Below, piece after piece: positions 46,801 through 57,231 of a DNA stretch of 64,000 nucleotides. The position numbers were made by a program, and so were the translations under genes. Each line of letters begins with the position of its first letter. The stretch's first letter is position 1. The notes beneath the pieces were generated by a model that did no database searches, was not told where the DNA came from, and saw nothing but the letters and a program-made list of their open reading frames with translations. Source of the DNA: Methylobacter sp. (GTDB taxonomy: Bacteria; Pseudomonadota; Gammaproteobacteria; Methylococcales; Methylomonadaceae); contig NZ_JAUXVR010000005.1 of assembly GCF_030680395.1 (NCBI RefSeq), positions 62,001 through 126,000 of the forward strand, read 5' to 3'.

Positions 46801-47017
46801 AGGCGCTCATGCCGCGCTCTTTCTGCATTTCATGCACCAAAGCGCCGATTTTAACCGAAACATCAACCAGAGATTCCAGCTTAACCATTTCTTTCGAAAG
46901 CGATAGTCTCTCAGAAACTCCCGACCCGGCAAAATAAAGCAGGGCGAGAGCCGGAATGGTTACCATCAGGATTAATTTTGACCTTAGGCTCGACGTGAAG
47001 GCGATATTGTTTGACAT
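43883..47017 (-). CDS. Methyl-accepting chemotaxis protein with NIT, HAMP, PAS and CZB domains
   Basis: The 1044-residue receptor has an N-terminal membrane helix (about 14-32) and a nitrate/nitrite-sensing NIT-type periplasmic domain (about 55-300, with [17 protein letters not shown]). A second helix (about 312-335) is followed by HAMP (about 335-390), a PAS domain (about 405-510, with [18 protein letters not shown]) and a further HAMP-like linker (about 560-620). The signalling hairpin (tip [20 protein letters not shown], about 710-735) follows. A C-terminal zinc-binding CZB domain contains CDFGKWLH and HAAFH (about 930-985). The last residues, DEWEEF, resemble a CheR/CheB tether only loosely. 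It has no che neighbours, so it is an orphan receptor probably sensing nitrate-like ligands plus an intracellular redox or zinc signal. Confidence 0.92.
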   Translation of the reverse strand: MSNNIAFTSSLRSKLILMVTIPALALLYFAGSGVSERLSLSKEMVKLESLVDVSVKIGALVHEMQKERGMSASFIGSKGVKFAAELPVQRAKTDKTVETLQTTLKSFDAGSYSDQLNALLSAAMNNLGELGTQRSIINALGMDGIQSSAYYSKTIGSLLDFPAQVSTLSSHSEISRLASSYSSLLKAKERAGMERALLATVFAVDHFTPDTLNRFLKIFSAQDVYTDMFFAYALDSQKEFYKAKVSGSAVDEVAKIKKIAMDKGIEPGLGIDPLYWFKTVTEKIDLIKDVENKLSGDLLDASSKFKNNAERMAIFFIVLTILSVLITVVLTVFISKGILRSLNSLHQTASAIANGDLSSSIDLSQKDELGELFRSMNIMQQQLLARATKDHKEHDEALRLKTALDSITANVMVTDNERNIIYINPAVIAMMQHAEADLRKVLPRFDSSKLLGANVDTFHKNPEYQKQLLANLTSTFRSELVIGMRTFYVIANAINNGQGQRIGSVVEWRDRTAEVSIEQEVARVVSGAVLGDFNQRISESDKEGFFLQLAESVNELMETSSTSLNEVVRVLDALSRGDLTETITNDYSGTFGQLKDDSNSTVEKLKEIVGQIKEASEMINTAAKEIAAGNNDLSHRTEEQAASLEETAASMEELTSTVQANSQNAKHANRLAVGATDIAGKGVKVVGQVVSTMEGINESSRKVVDIISVIDGIAFQTNILALNAAVEAARAGEQGRGFAVVAVEVRNLAQRAAAAAAEIKGLIGDSVEKVEDGTKLVAQAGKTMEEIVGAIRGVTVIMSEISAASMEQTSGIEQVNQAIGQMDDVTQQNAALVEQAAAAAESLEEQTQSLAVTVAHFKLDGSSSSFTGFVNAEPANTRSQTGRKTAPAKKQSYQNTPLPNNVGIDLDKALEKHSEWKVKLRTAISKREEMDAATISRDDCCDFGKWLHQDVKSHLAHEPSYADCVTKHAAFHIEAGRIANMINAKKFNEAETLLGNGSAFIAASTAVGVAIMRLKKDFNALASAPVAKSKPQTMTASADEWEEF

Positions 47018-47168
47018 GCTACATTCCTTGAATGATATTTCTTGAAGTATTTTGCGGTGTTTAATAGACGTCAGGTTAAGCTTTTGTACCCTTTAGGGCG
47101 AGTCCCCGGCTCACTCAACTGCATCCTAAATAATCTAACTCATACTAAAAATTATAACATTTAAAAAG

Positions 47169-47612
47169 CTAATCATTCAGCAATCGAATCGCCATCACAT
47201 CACATCCGGCGTAATGCAGGATACTATTTGCCGTTGAACCCAACAATAACGACAAGCCGTGTCGTCCATGAGAGCCGACAACGATTAAATCAATATTCTC
47301 CCGCTCGGCAAACTGGACAATCTCCTGCTTGGGCGTACCCCAAATCATCCAACGATCAGCCTGAGCAACACCTAGCTGATCGCCAATCTGCATTAACCGG
47401 ACTTTCTCCGCTTCCAGTAGCTCATAGCCTGAATCTTCAGCTAGTGGAACCACTGCTCCATAACCGGTATCCGGCATGGGAATATTATCCAGCACATGAA
47501 TTATGCTCAATTTAGCTTGATATTTTTCGGCCAAATCTTTTGCCCTTCGCGCAACCACGTCGCCATGCCCCGAATAATCTACGGCCAGTAAAATATGTTG
47601 ATAAGCGCTCAT
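47169..47612 (-). CDS. Universal stress protein UspA family
   Basis: The 147-residue single-domain Usp has the ATP-binding pattern GSHGRHGLSLLLGSTANSIL (G-2x-G-9x-G-S/T) near the C terminus and the N-terminal AYQHILLAVDYSGHG. The ATG at 47612 has AAGGA upstream; the frame to 47720 runs through repeat sequence and is rejected as start. It is likely an ATP-binding stress protein. It lies next to the chemoreceptor, but no functional link is evident. Confidence 0.92.
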   Translation of the reverse strand: MSAYQHILLAVDYSGHGDVVARRAKDLAEKYQAKLSIIHVLDNIPMPDTGYGAVVPLAEDSGYELLEAEKVRLMQIGDQLGVAQADRWMIWGTPKQEIVQFAERENIDLIVVGSHGRHGLSLLLGSTANSILHYAGCDVMAIRLLND

Positions 47613-47715
47613 TGTTTTTCCTTGTTTTATAAGCAGGCCGCGCAATGCGTCCCTCATACTAATGCCAGTGATTAATTTACCACGAATGACTGCGCGGATG
47701 GAGGAGGTAGAGAGC

Positions 47716-47737
47716 ACCAACAGTAGGCGCTTTACGA
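47716..47737 (-). repeat. AAAGCGCCTACT repeat
   Basis: On the minus strand TAAAGCGCCTACTGTTGGTGCTC matches TAAAGCGCCTACTTTTGGTGCTT near 2692 at all but two positions. A weaker relative, CCTAAAGCGCATACTACTGA, is at about 28830-28849. Confidence 0.6.
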
Positions 47738-47760
47738 CTGCAAGGACAGATATTTGCTCC

Positions 47761-47860
47761 TCGGTAATTGCTCCTGCATTACTCTACCTCCTGTATCCAT
47801 ACAGTCGTGCAAAATCCGCATTTCCCACTTCCATGTGAGTTATGCAGGAGCAGTTGCCGA
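47761..47860. repeat. Composite inverted element: type B repeat plus an inverted end
   Basis: A full type B copy (47761-47806, TCGGTAATTGCTCCTGCATT, then ACTCTACCTCCTGTATCC, ending ACAGTCGTGC) is followed at 47841-47860 by TATGCAGGAGCAGTTGCCGA, the same left end in reverse. The arms TCGGTAATTGCTCCTGCAT and ATGCAGGAGCAGTTGCCGA thus bound a 100-bp, MITE-like unit. Confidence 0.65.
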
Positions 47861-47908
47861 GACACGAAGAGCACGAAGATAAAAACTTCGTGTCCTCGTA
47901 GTGATAGC
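47858..47908. repeat. CACGAAG heptad palindrome upstream of the stress protein and after thiC
   Basis: GACACGAAGAGCACGAAG faces CTTCGTGTCCTCGTAGTG across AATAAAA-like spacer sequence, forming a hairpin just beyond the thiC stop. Same family as 42951-43018 and 63661-63716. Confidence 0.65.
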
Positions 47909-47923
47909 TGTTAAATTTTGCGT

Positions 47924-49947
<2,024 letters not shown>

Positions 49948-50289
49948 CTTTACGGATGTATTCCTACGTTAAAGGATAATGCCCAAGATTGCAAGCTAAG
50001 ACCGCTTCGCTGGAACAACAAACACCATATAAAACAAATGGTTTTGATAACCAAGGCTATTTACAAGGCATTCTTTACAATCACCATCAGTCCATCTACT
50101 GCCGTTAAGATAAAATCTCGGTTTCTTGAAATGTCCTGGGGATAGAATTACTCGGAAGATTTTTAGTCGAACGCTTATCTCAGAAGCGCTCCGACCTATA
50201 GAAGAAATTGTCTATCAACACTGTAAAAATGATTTTTTTTACCAGCAATGTTAGAATCAATACAATCCCTGACTAACCAGATTTAACGG
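49948..50289. other. Gene-free stretch between the thiC riboswitch and minC
   Basis: These 342 bases must carry the promoters of the divergent thiC and minCDE units. An extended -10 for minC is proposed at 50249-50257. No gene, RNA or strong repeat was recognised otherwise. Confidence 0.5.
50249..50257 (+). promoter_or_regulatory. Candidate extended -10 box for the min operon
   Basis: TGTTAGAAT (TG, one base, TAGAAT) lies 33 bases before the minC ATG. The preceding T-run offers no clear -35 hexamer, which extended -10 promoters can lack. Confidence 0.4.
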
Positions 50290-51027
50290 ATGTCAACAGA
50301 CTCTCAACAGAACGCTCATCACTCACCGACACTGGAATTCAAAAGCAGCACTTTTTCTGTGCCTGTTTTAGTTTTAGCCAGTAATGATGTCATTACTATC
50401 GAACAACAATTACAAGAAAAAATCCATCTGGCACCTGAGTTTTTCAAAAACTCGCCGCTGGTGTTTGACTTACAGGAACTGAATAGTCTCGATCTCGACA
50501 TTGATGTTACTGAACTCATCAACATCATCCGCAAGCTGGGCTTGTTACCGATAGGAATACGCGGCGGCGCTGCCCAACAGAATCAACAGGCGTTGGAACT
50601 TGGAATCCCCATACATTCCGGTTATAGCACTGCGGTATCTTCCGGAACACAAAAACAACAAACTCCTGAACCTGAAGCAACAACCGAGCTACAAGTCATA
50701 GCAGCCACCAACACACTGATCACCCACCCTGTCCGTTCCGGTCAACGCATTTATGCTGCAGGCGATTTGATCATTTTAGCTCAGGTCAGTGCCGGGGCTG
50801 AAATCCTGGCCGAAGGCAATATTCATGTCTACGGCTCGCTGAGAGGCCGGGCTCTGGCAGGCGTACAAGGCAACACGGAAGCGCGTATTTTCTGTTCCGA
50901 TTTACAGGCCGAGCTTATTTCGATTGCCGGAAATTACAAGATCAGTGAAGATTTGAATGGCGCTGTTCTCAACCAGCCCGTTCAGATCTATTTACAAAAC
51001 CATACTTTAGTTATTAAAGATATTTAA
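50290..51027 (+). CDS. minC: Septum site-determining protein MinC
   Basis: MinC inhibits FtsZ assembly away from midcell when recruited by MinD. The 245-residue protein has the N-terminal FtsZ-inhibiting domain (about 10-110, with VFDLQELNSLDLDIDV), a Gln/Thr/Glu-rich linker (about 115-140), and the C-terminal beta-helix dimerisation domain (about 143-245) with VRSGQRIYAAGDLIIL, VSAGAEILAEGNIHVYG and LRGRALAGVQGN. It opens the minC-minD-minE operon. Confidence 0.96.
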   Translation: MSTDSQQNAHHSPTLEFKSSTFSVPVLVLASNDVITIEQQLQEKIHLAPEFFKNSPLVFDLQELNSLDLDIDVTELINIIRKLGLLPIGIRGGAAQQNQQALELGIPIHSGYSTAVSSGTQKQQTPEPEATTELQVIAATNTLITHPVRSGQRIYAAGDLIILAQVSAGAEILAEGNIHVYGSLRGRALAGVQGNTEARIFCSDLQAELISIAGNYKISEDLNGAVLNQPVQIYLQNHTLVIKDI

Positions 51028-51055
51028 TTTATATTGCTCTTTGGAGGAAAAATTT

Positions 51056-51865
51056 GTGGCACGAATCATAGTCGTAACATCGGGTAAAGGCGGCGTTGGT
51101 AAAACAACCACAAGCGCCGCTATAGCCATGGGGCTTGCAAAAAAAGGTCACAAAACAGCAGTCATTGATTTTGATGTGGGGTTGCGTAACCTGGATTTAA
51201 TCATGGGTTGCGAACGCCGCGTTGTTTATGATTTTGTCAACGTCATCAACGGCGAGGCGACTCTTAATCAGGCATTGATACGCGATAAAAATTGCAATCT
51301 GCTTTATATTCTGCCTGCCTCGCAAACCCGGGATAAAGATGCCCTAAGTCAGGAAGGTGTAGGAAAAATTTTAGATGAGCTTAAAAAAGATTTTAAATAC
51401 ATCGTCTGCGATTCCCCTGCCGGTATCGAAAAAGGCGCTCATCTAGCCATGTATTTTGCTGATGATGCGTTTATTGTAACCAACCCGGAAGTTTCTTCAG
51501 TGAGGGACTCTGATCGTATGCTAGGTATTTTATCAAGCAAATCACGTCGGGCCGAACAAAACGAAGAACCTATCAGGGAATACCTGCTGCTGTCACGCTA
51601 CTCGCCGGACAGAGTGAAATTAGGCGAAATGTTAAGCGTGGACGATGTACAGGAAATTTTATCGCTGCATTTGCTGGGCGTTATCCCGGAATCAAAATCA
51701 GTACTGAATGCGTCGAATTCCGGCACGCCTGTTATTCTTGACGAAAAAAGTGACGCGGGCCAAGCTTATGCGGATATTGTTGCCCGCTATTTGGGCGAAG
51801 ATAGACCACATCGATTCATTGATGAGAAGAAAGGCCTATTTGGGAAGCTTTTCGGAGGCAAATAA
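51056..51865 (+). CDS. minD: Septum site-determining ATPase MinD
   Basis: MinD is a membrane-binding ParA-type ATPase that oscillates with MinE and carries MinC. The GTG at 51056 follows TTGGAGGAAAAATTT and starts the conserved ARIIVVTSGKGGVGKTT (deviant Walker A). The 269-residue protein ends in the amphipathic membrane-targeting helix KKGLFGKLFGGK. The stop overlaps the minE start (TAATG). Confidence 0.97.
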   Translation: MARIIVVTSGKGGVGKTTTSAAIAMGLAKKGHKTAVIDFDVGLRNLDLIMGCERRVVYDFVNVINGEATLNQALIRDKNCNLLYILPASQTRDKDALSQEGVGKILDELKKDFKYIVCDSPAGIEKGAHLAMYFADDAFIVTNPEVSSVRDSDRMLGILSSKSRRAEQNEEPIREYLLLSRYSPDRVKLGEMLSVDDVQEILSLHLLGVIPESKSVLNASNSGTPVILDEKSDAGQAYADIVARYLGEDRPHRFIDEKKGLFGKLFGGK

Positions 51866-52131
51866 TGAGTTTACTGGATTATTTTAAGAAATCTAAAGCC
51901 AGCTCGGCGTCACTGGCCAAGGAAAGACTGCAAATTCTGGTAGCTCACGAGCGCAGCTCCAGAAACCAGCCTTCTTACCTTCCTCAATTACAAAAAGAAT
52001 TGCTGGAAGTTATTCGAAAATACGTTAACGTAGAGCAAGATGCTATATCCGTTAATTTTGAACAAAACGATACTCAGGAGACGCTGGAATTAAATATCGT
52101 TCTGCCTGAGCATCAAACCAAGATTTCTTAA
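51865..52131 (+). CDS. minE: Cell division topological specificity factor MinE
   Basis: MinE stimulates MinD ATPase and sets the midcell position. The 88-residue protein has the N-terminal membrane/MinD-binding segment (SLLDYFKKSKASSASLAKERLQ read in two parts, with ILVAHERS) and the C-terminal dimerisation part with RKYVNVEQDAISVNFEQND. It overlaps minD by one base. Confidence 0.96.
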   Translation: MSLLDYFKKSKASSASLAKERLQILVAHERSSRNQPSYLPQLQKELLEVIRKYVNVEQDAISVNFEQNDTQETLELNIVLPEHQTKIS

Positions 52132-52160
52132 CACAACAATCCAAGCTAAAGGTGACCACC

Positions 52161-52358
52161 ATGTCTAATACAATCGGCGATACAGCGGGAGTAATCTGGA
52201 ACTATCTGGATAAAAACGGACCGTCCAGTGTCAATAAAGTTACCACTGAAACAGGTATCAACAGGAATGATGTTCAGCGCGCCATAGGCTGGCTGTGCAA
52301 GGAAGACAAGCTGTCCATTGAGATGATAGGCCGGGCTGAAACGCTATCGTTGAAATAA
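52161..52358 (+). CDS. Small winged-helix protein (DUF2582-like)
   Basis: The 65-residue product is a single winged helix-turn-helix: TAGVIWNYLDKNGPSSVNKV, then TGINRNDVQRAIGWLCKEDK and LSIEMIGRAETLSL. The pattern fits the DUF2582 winged-helix family, whose role is unknown; DNA binding is inferred. AAAGGTGA lies upstream of ATG 52161. It is 29 bp after minE and probably cotranscribed. Confidence 0.82.
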   Translation: MSNTIGDTAGVIWNYLDKNGPSSVNKVTTETGINRNDVQRAIGWLCKEDKLSIEMIGRAETLSLK

Positions 52359-52365
52359 ATCAGCG

Positions 52366-52394
52366 GTAAAGACGTTGCAGTGCAACGTCTTTAC
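52366..52394. repeat. Near-perfect 29-bp palindrome after the min operon
   Basis: GTAAAGACGTTGCA and TGCAACGTCTTTAC are exact 14-base inverted arms around a single G. Similar GACGTTGCA/TGCAACGTC elements are scattered repeats in other proteobacteria, and a degenerate copy is at 5446-5472. It lies between the convergent winged-helix gene and rapZ and may also stop transcription. Confidence 0.7.
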
Positions 52395-52459
52395 ACTACT
52401 ATGATGTGATAGGCTTGCAAACTTAATTTTGAACTGACAAACAACGTCCAAAAAGAAAT

Positions 52460-53317
52460 TTATTGTAATTCCCGGTGACGGACAATTACATTCAAGAAAG
52501 GGCCTTTGAACTGCTTGGCAAACGCATCCACCAGATAGACCGAACGATGCTGTCCACCTGTACATCCTATAGCCACAGTCAAATAGCTGCGTCCTTCAGC
52601 CTCAAATCGGGGAATCCAGCGCTCAAGAAAACTCGTAATATCTTTAAAAAACTCGACAACCAGCTCTTGTTCTGCAAGAAATTCGATTACCGGCTTGTCT
52701 TTTCCTGTTAATCCGCGCAATTCCGGAATCCAATAAGGATTTGGCAGACTGCGGGCATCAAATACGAAATCGGCATCCAACGGAACGCCATGCTTAAAAC
52801 CAAATGATTGAAATTGCAAGGAAATATGCCTGACATCCCTTTCGCCGACCTGACCCCGGATAAGTTCACGCAACTCATGATAATGCGTTCGACTGGTATC
52901 AATGACTACGCTGGCGTGCCTGGCAACCTGTGTCAACATTTCCTTTTCAATTTTTAACGCTTCTCTTAACGGCACGTTGGAATCCGTCAATGGATGTCGT
53001 CGTCGGGTTTCACTATAACGCTTCAACAAGGTAGACTCTTCAGCCTGCATGAAGATAATTTCGCAATCAATCTGTTTATTGCGTATTAGCTCCAGGCTTT
53101 CGGAAAAATTGGCCAAGCTTTCGCTCTGGTTTCTGGCATCTATTCCTATGGCCGTTTTTGCATAGGTAAGCTTATCCACCAACATGACATGGTTAATAAA
53201 ATCTTCCAGCAAGGTCACGGGGAGATTATCGATACAGTAATAGCCGCAATCTTCCAACGTATCCAGGGCGATACTTTTACCCGAACCGGAAAGACCGCTG
53301 ACGATTAATAGTTTCAT
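52460..53317 (-). CDS. rapZ: RNase adapter protein RapZ
   Basis: RapZ binds the small RNA GlmZ and hands it to RNase E, controlling glucosamine-6-phosphate synthesis. The 285-residue protein has Walker A GLSGSGKSIALDTLED at the N terminus, and the C-terminal domain with QFQSFGFKHGVP, DARSLPNPYW and IGCTGGQHRSVYL. It follows the rpoN-hpf genes, but the phosphotransferase gene ptsN that usually sits between hpf and rapZ is missing. Confidence 0.96.
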   Translation of the reverse strand: MKLLIVSGLSGSGKSIALDTLEDCGYYCIDNLPVTLLEDFINHVMLVDKLTYAKTAIGIDARNQSESLANFSESLELIRNKQIDCEIIFMQAEESTLLKRYSETRRRHPLTDSNVPLREALKIEKEMLTQVARHASVVIDTSRTHYHELRELIRGQVGERDVRHISLQFQSFGFKHGVPLDADFVFDARSLPNPYWIPELRGLTGKDKPVIEFLAEQELVVEFFKDITSFLERWIPRFEAEGRSYLTVAIGCTGGQHRSVYLVDAFAKQFKGPFLNVIVRHRELQ

Positions 53318-53329
53318 AAGAAATCAGGC

Positions 53330-53394
53330 GAAGGGCCAAGGGCGAAAGGCGAAGAAAGCTTTTTCAGCCCTTCGCCTTTCGTCTTTTGCCTATC
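53330..53394. repeat. Purine heptad hairpin between hpf and rapZ
   Basis: GGCGAAGGGCCAAGGGCGAA and AGGCGAAGAAAGCTTTTTC lead into AGCCCTTCGCCTTTCGTC, giving a long imperfect hairpin whose apex is AAGAAAGCTTTTTC. The hairpin at 55189-55285 has the related apex AAAAAAGCTTTTTC. Confidence 0.7.
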
Positions 53395-53685
53395 TTATCT
53401 ATGCTGTCCGGTTTTTTCTTTATGCTTGATAATTTGACGATCTAACTTATCCACCATAGCATCAATAGCTGCATACATATCTTCCTGATGATCTTCGGCA
53501 AACAATTTAGCGCCACTCAATTGCAGCGTTGCTTCAGCCTTTTGAATTAACTTTTCCACACTTAAAATGACGTGTACATCGGTAACATTATCAAAATGAC
53601 GTGCTAATTTTTCAAATTTTGAATCGATGTGCGCTTTTAATGCGTCGGTTACTTCAAGATGATGGCCTGTTACGATGACTTGCAT
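53395..53685 (-). CDS. hpf: Ribosome hibernation promoting factor, short form
   Basis: HPF binds the small subunit's decoding region and promotes dimerisation into inactive 100S ribosomes. The ATG at 53685 has AAAGGAG upstream and starts QVIVTGHHLEVTDALKAHID. The 96-residue length is that of the short gammaproteobacterial form. The frame to 53739 is rejected. It directly follows rpoN. Confidence 0.95.
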   Translation of the reverse strand: MQVIVTGHHLEVTDALKAHIDSKFEKLARHFDNVTDVHVILSVEKLIQKAEATLQLSGAKLFAEDHQEDMYAAIDAMVDKLDRQIIKHKEKTGQHR

Positions 53686-53738
53686 GAGATAAACTCCTTT
53701 AATGGTGAATGATTGGTTTTTTATGGGCGCCAGAAGCA

Positions 53739-55184
53739 TTATAAAATGCGTTTACGCTGACTTGATGATGAAATGAGCATCGCTTCACGATACTTGGCAA
53801 TTGTCCTTCTAGCAACATTAATGCCCTTTTCTTTTAATAGCTCGGCTATTTTACTATCACTTAACGGTTTTGCCAGATTTTCATTGCTAATTAGCTCTTT
53901 AATAAACGCCCTTATGGCCGTAGATGAACACTCCCCCCCCCCTTCTGTTGAAACGTGACTGGAAAAAAAATATTTAAACTCGACGATTCCGTTGGGGGTA
54001 TGCATAAATTTTTGCGTGGTCACTCTGGATATGGTTGACTCATGCAATTCCAGCTCTTCAGCAATATCCCTCAACACCATGGACTTCATGGCAATAGAAC
54101 CGTGTTCAAGAAACCCGGTTTGCTTTTCCACGATACACCGGGCAACACGCAATAAGGTATCGTTACGACTCTGGAGACTTTTAATAAACCATCTTGCTTC
54201 CTGCAAGTGATCTTTCATACAGGTATTGTCCTTGCTGTTATCCGCTCTTTTTATCATGCTTGAATAAAAAGGATTGATACGCAATCTAGGCGCTATATCC
54301 GGATTCAGGTTAACTTGCCATTTATCGTTTCGTTTAACCACGTAGACATCGGGAATAACATATTCGGAATCCGAATCCTGTATCTGCGCGCCCGGCTTCG
54401 GATCCAGAGTTCTGATTAACGCCACCACCTCATCCAGTTGCCGCTCCGTCACGCCCAGTTTACGCATCAGTTTTGACTGCTCATGCGTAGCTAACAAATC
54501 CAAATATCGGGTAACAAGAGTCAGCGCCTCCTCTTTATAAGGCGTACCCTCCGGCAACTGCTGTATCTGCAATCTCAAACAATCTTTTAAATCAATGGCT
54601 GCGACGCCGGCCGGGTCAAAATTTTGCACCCGGTGCAGTACCGCGTTCACCTCATCAAAATCCAGATCGTCTAACTGGCTCTGCAAGCCCTGAAAAATTT
54701 CTTCGGGGCTACTCATGAGATAGCCGTCCTCATTGATAGAGTCAATAATAGCCATGGCAATGGCATGATCCCGCTCTGAAAACGAAGTCAATTCCACTTG
54801 CCATAACAAATGATCCAGCAAGGTTGAGGATTTACTACGCTGCGTTTCAAATTCAATCGTTTCAGCAGAATTGCCACCCGACTCCATCGCGTATTCATAA
54901 ACATCATCCCAGGAAGAATCAATGGGCAACTCATCCGGCATATCTGTTTGTGAACCTTGACTGGTCAATAAGTCCGCATTATCAACTTTTTTCTCTGGCG
55001 TTATTTCGGCTTCCTGAACGGTACTTTCTTCCTCATTAACTTCCAGCATCATATTAGACTCAAGAGCCTGTTGAATTTCCTGCTGCAACTCTAATGTCGA
55101 CATCTGCAACAACTTGATCGCCTGCTGCAATTGCGGCGTCATAGCCAGTTGTTGACCCAGTCGAAGATGTAAGGATTGTTTCAT
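53739..55184 (-). CDS. rpoN: RNA polymerase sigma-54 factor
   Basis: Sigma-54 directs transcription of nitrogen, motility and stress genes with the help of enhancer-binding ATPases. The 481-residue protein has the N-terminal activator-interacting region (LHLRLGQQLAMTPQLQQAIK), an acidic linker, the core-binding domain (about 110-300), and the C-terminal RpoN box ARRTIAKYREAM. The motif STEGGGECSSTAIRA is encoded over a run of ten G (plus-strand C at 53933-53942). The frame is intact at this length. Confidence 0.97.
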   Translation of the reverse strand: MKQSLHLRLGQQLAMTPQLQQAIKLLQMSTLELQQEIQQALESNMMLEVNEEESTVQEAEITPEKKVDNADLLTSQGSQTDMPDELPIDSSWDDVYEYAMESGGNSAETIEFETQRSKSSTLLDHLLWQVELTSFSERDHAIAMAIIDSINEDGYLMSSPEEIFQGLQSQLDDLDFDEVNAVLHRVQNFDPAGVAAIDLKDCLRLQIQQLPEGTPYKEEALTLVTRYLDLLATHEQSKLMRKLGVTERQLDEVVALIRTLDPKPGAQIQDSDSEYVIPDVYVVKRNDKWQVNLNPDIAPRLRINPFYSSMIKRADNSKDNTCMKDHLQEARWFIKSLQSRNDTLLRVARCIVEKQTGFLEHGSIAMKSMVLRDIAEELELHESTISRVTTQKFMHTPNGIVEFKYFFSSHVSTEGGGECSSTAIRAFIKELISNENLAKPLSDSKIAELLKEKGINVARRTIAKYREAMLISSSSQRKRIL

Positions 55185-55188
55185 TTAA

Positions 55189-55285
55189 GATTAAAGGTTA
55201 AAGGTTAAAGGCACAAGGCTAAAGGCGTAAGGTTAAAAAAGCTTTTTCTCAACCTTTTACCTTGCACCTTTTACCTTGCGCCTTA
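55189..55285. repeat. Purine heptad hairpin between lptB and rpoN
   Basis: Units such as TTAAAGGT, TAAAGGCACAAGGC and TAAAGGCGTAAGGT face CAACCTTTTACCTTGCACC and TTTTACCTTGCGCC across AAAAAAGCTTTTTC. The gene pair lptB-rpoN is normally cotranscribed, so this hairpin lies within an operon. Confidence 0.7.
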
Positions 55286-55291
55286 ATTACA

Positions 55292-56017
55292 TTAAAGACT
55301 AAAGTTATTGCCTAAATAAACTTTACGCACTTCCTCATTGGCAACGATAGCCTCCGCGCCGCCTTCGGCAATCACCCTGCCATCGTTAAGTATATACGCC
55401 CGATCACAAATGCCTAGCGTTTCCCTGACATTATGTTCGGTAATTAATACGCCAATGCCCCGATATTTCAAATGCTCAATGATTTTTTTTATATCATCTA
55501 CCGATATTGGATCAACACCTGCAAAAGGCTCATCCAGTAATATAAACTGAGGATTAGTCGCCAATGCCCTGGCAATTTCGACACGCCGCCGTTCACCGCC
55601 CGACAAGCCCAAGGCAATTTGGTCGCGTAGATGAAGAATATGAAATTCCTGCAACAATTCCTCAATCACCAATTCAGCCTGCCCTTGAGTTAAATCAGAA
55701 CGGATTTGTAAAACTGCGCGCAAGTTATCAGCCACACTCAACTTTCGAAAAACCGAGGGCTCCTGAGGCAAATAACCTATCCCTAATTGCGCCCTCAAAT
55801 GCATCGGATGATGGGTAATGACTTGTGAATCCAGTGTAATTTCACCCTCATCCGCCTTAATCAGGCCTACCATCATATAAAAACTGGTGGTTTTTCCTGC
55901 ACCGTTAGGTCCCAGTAGACCAACAACTTCACCGGTATCAACATGCAATGAAACACCGTTAACCACATTGCGTTTATTGTAGCTCTTAATCAGCTGTTTT
56001 GCGGCTAGTCTGGTCAT
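55292..56017 (-). CDS. lptB: LPS export ABC transporter ATPase LptB
   Basis: LptB powers LPS extraction with LptF and LptG (encoded at 8617-10793). The 241-residue protein has Walker [13 protein letters not shown], signature [15 protein letters not shown], Walker [13 protein letters not shown] and the switch His in LITEHNVRE. The ATG at 56017 matches the family start ([12 protein letters not shown]); the frame to 56053 is rejected. It is part of kdsD-kdsC-lptC-lptA-lptB-rpoN. Confidence 0.96.
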   Translation of the reverse strand: MTRLAAKQLIKSYNKRNVVNGVSLHVDTGEVVGLLGPNGAGKTTSFYMMVGLIKADEGEITLDSQVITHHPMHLRAQLGIGYLPQEPSVFRKLSVADNLRAVLQIRSDLTQGQAELVIEELLQEFHILHLRDQIALGLSGGERRRVEIARALATNPQFILLDEPFAGVDPISVDDIKKIIEHLKYRGIGVLITEHNVRETLGICDRAYILNDGRVIAEGGAEAIVANEEVRKVYLGNNFSL

Positions 56018-56102
56018 GTTTAAAGAGTAAAAGGTGAAAAATAAAAAGAACATCGTTTAGCATGTTGCGCCCCGCACTTCATACCATCAACCCTGCGCAC
56101 CA

Positions 56103-56675
56103 TCATTTGCCATTGTCCTTCGCGGCCGGTTTTTCCTCTGCTGGCGATTGTTCCTTAGATTTCGGCTGCAATACAACATGGACGCGTTTGCTGGCTGATT
56201 CTTTTTCTCCTGCTTTAACCAGTGAAGTTTTCAAATCGTATTCAATAAAGTCGCTGGAATAAGCTCCGCTGCCTTGCCACACGGTAGCTTTGCCGATCAA
56301 AATCAACAAATTCTTTTTAGGGTAATATTCGCCTGTTAACGCCTCACCGGTTATATCCTGATCGCCCTCGTTAGGCGTTTGTTTAAATTTTGCAAGATTA
56401 CCTGTAAACACCATTTTATCAGCTTCGCCGTCTACAAAATAAACCACCAGCTTATCTGAGTTCACCCGAATACTGCCCTGAATTGATATCACATTACCCG
56501 TATAAGTACTGGTGGCTTTTACATCATCATAAGTCGCCGTATTTGAATCGATGATTATCGGCTGATCGCCGTCGCTTTCCAAAGCGTAAGCACCCGCACT
56601 ATAAAGCGCCAATAACAGTAAACAGTAGCCGCTCCCACGTAACATGCGGCAGCGAAGGTTTTTATTTTGTTTCAT
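56103..56675 (-). CDS. lptA: LPS transport periplasmic protein LptA
   Basis: LptA forms the periplasmic bridge that carries LPS from LptC to LptD. The 190-residue precursor has a signal peptide (cleavage near YALES) and the OstA jellyroll with QPIIIDSNTATYDDVKATST, YTGNVISIQGSIRVNSDKL and LLILIGKATVWQ. It overlaps the end of lptC by 14 bp. Confidence 0.94.
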   Translation of the reverse strand: MKQNKNLRCRMLRGSGYCLLLLALYSAGAYALESDGDQPIIIDSNTATYDDVKATSTYTGNVISIQGSIRVNSDKLVVYFVDGEADKMVFTGNLAKFKQTPNEGDQDITGEALTGEYYPKKNLLILIGKATVWQGSGAYSSDFIEYDLKTSLVKAGEKESASKRVHVVLQPKSKEQSPAEEKPAAKDNGK

Positions 56676-57231
56676 AGTTACCCTTTACATTAGAGAGCAA
56701 TTCCAGATGAATCGGTTTCGCAAAAGTCAGCTTCATACCGACGCCTGTAGTCCAATTTGGCAAGCTGATCAATTCTGCCCACGCATCCGTTTCCGCATAA
56801 CTGATTTCCGGCTTTACTTTTAAGTTAAAAGTATGGATTTTAAGCGCCCTGACACCCTCAGCAGCAGGCCGGTCAACATAGACCTTACCGTTTAACAACA
56901 AATCCTTGCCATCAGCAGACAAAACTCCGGTTTCTGACTTAATTATCCACGGCGGTGTTTCTTCGTTATAAAAAGACATTAATGGGTTTACCATATGCGT
57001 AGTGCCGTCATCGCTGTAATGAATCATTTCATCAGCAATCAGTTTACTTTTCGGCCTGCCAAGCTCACTCATTTCCCATTTCGTATAGCCCTTACTGAAA
57101 TAATCAGGACTATGGACTGGAACCGCTATACGACCAAGCTCATCCGAACCGGTCAATTTAATCAGCCACCAGCTCATTACCGCGATAATGATCAGGTATA
57201 AATAACTATAGTTTCCATTTAGTCTAGTCAT
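56662..57231 (-). CDS. lptC: LPS export protein LptC
   Basis: LptC is the bitopic inner-membrane protein that receives LPS from LptB2FG. The 189-residue product has one N-terminal membrane helix (YLYLIIIAVMSWWLI) and a periplasmic jellyroll with PDYFSKGYTKWEMSELGRP and GKVYVDRPA. It overlaps kdsC by 4 bp (ATGA). Confidence 0.93.
   Translation of the reverse strand: MTRLNGNYSYLYLIIIAVMSWWLIKLTGSDELGRIAVPVHSPDYFSKGYTKWEMSELGRPKSKLIADEMIHYSDDGTTHMVNPLMSFYNEETPPWIIKSETGVLSADGKDLLLNGKVYVDRPAAEGVRALKIHTFNLKVKPEISYAETDAWAELISLPNWTTGVGMKLTFAKPIHLELLSNVKGNYETK

Noticed and set aside
53933-53942. Homopolymer in rpoN as a frameshift
   Set aside because: At ten bases the frame encodes the conserved STEGGGECSS and continues to the RpoN box, so the gene is intact.
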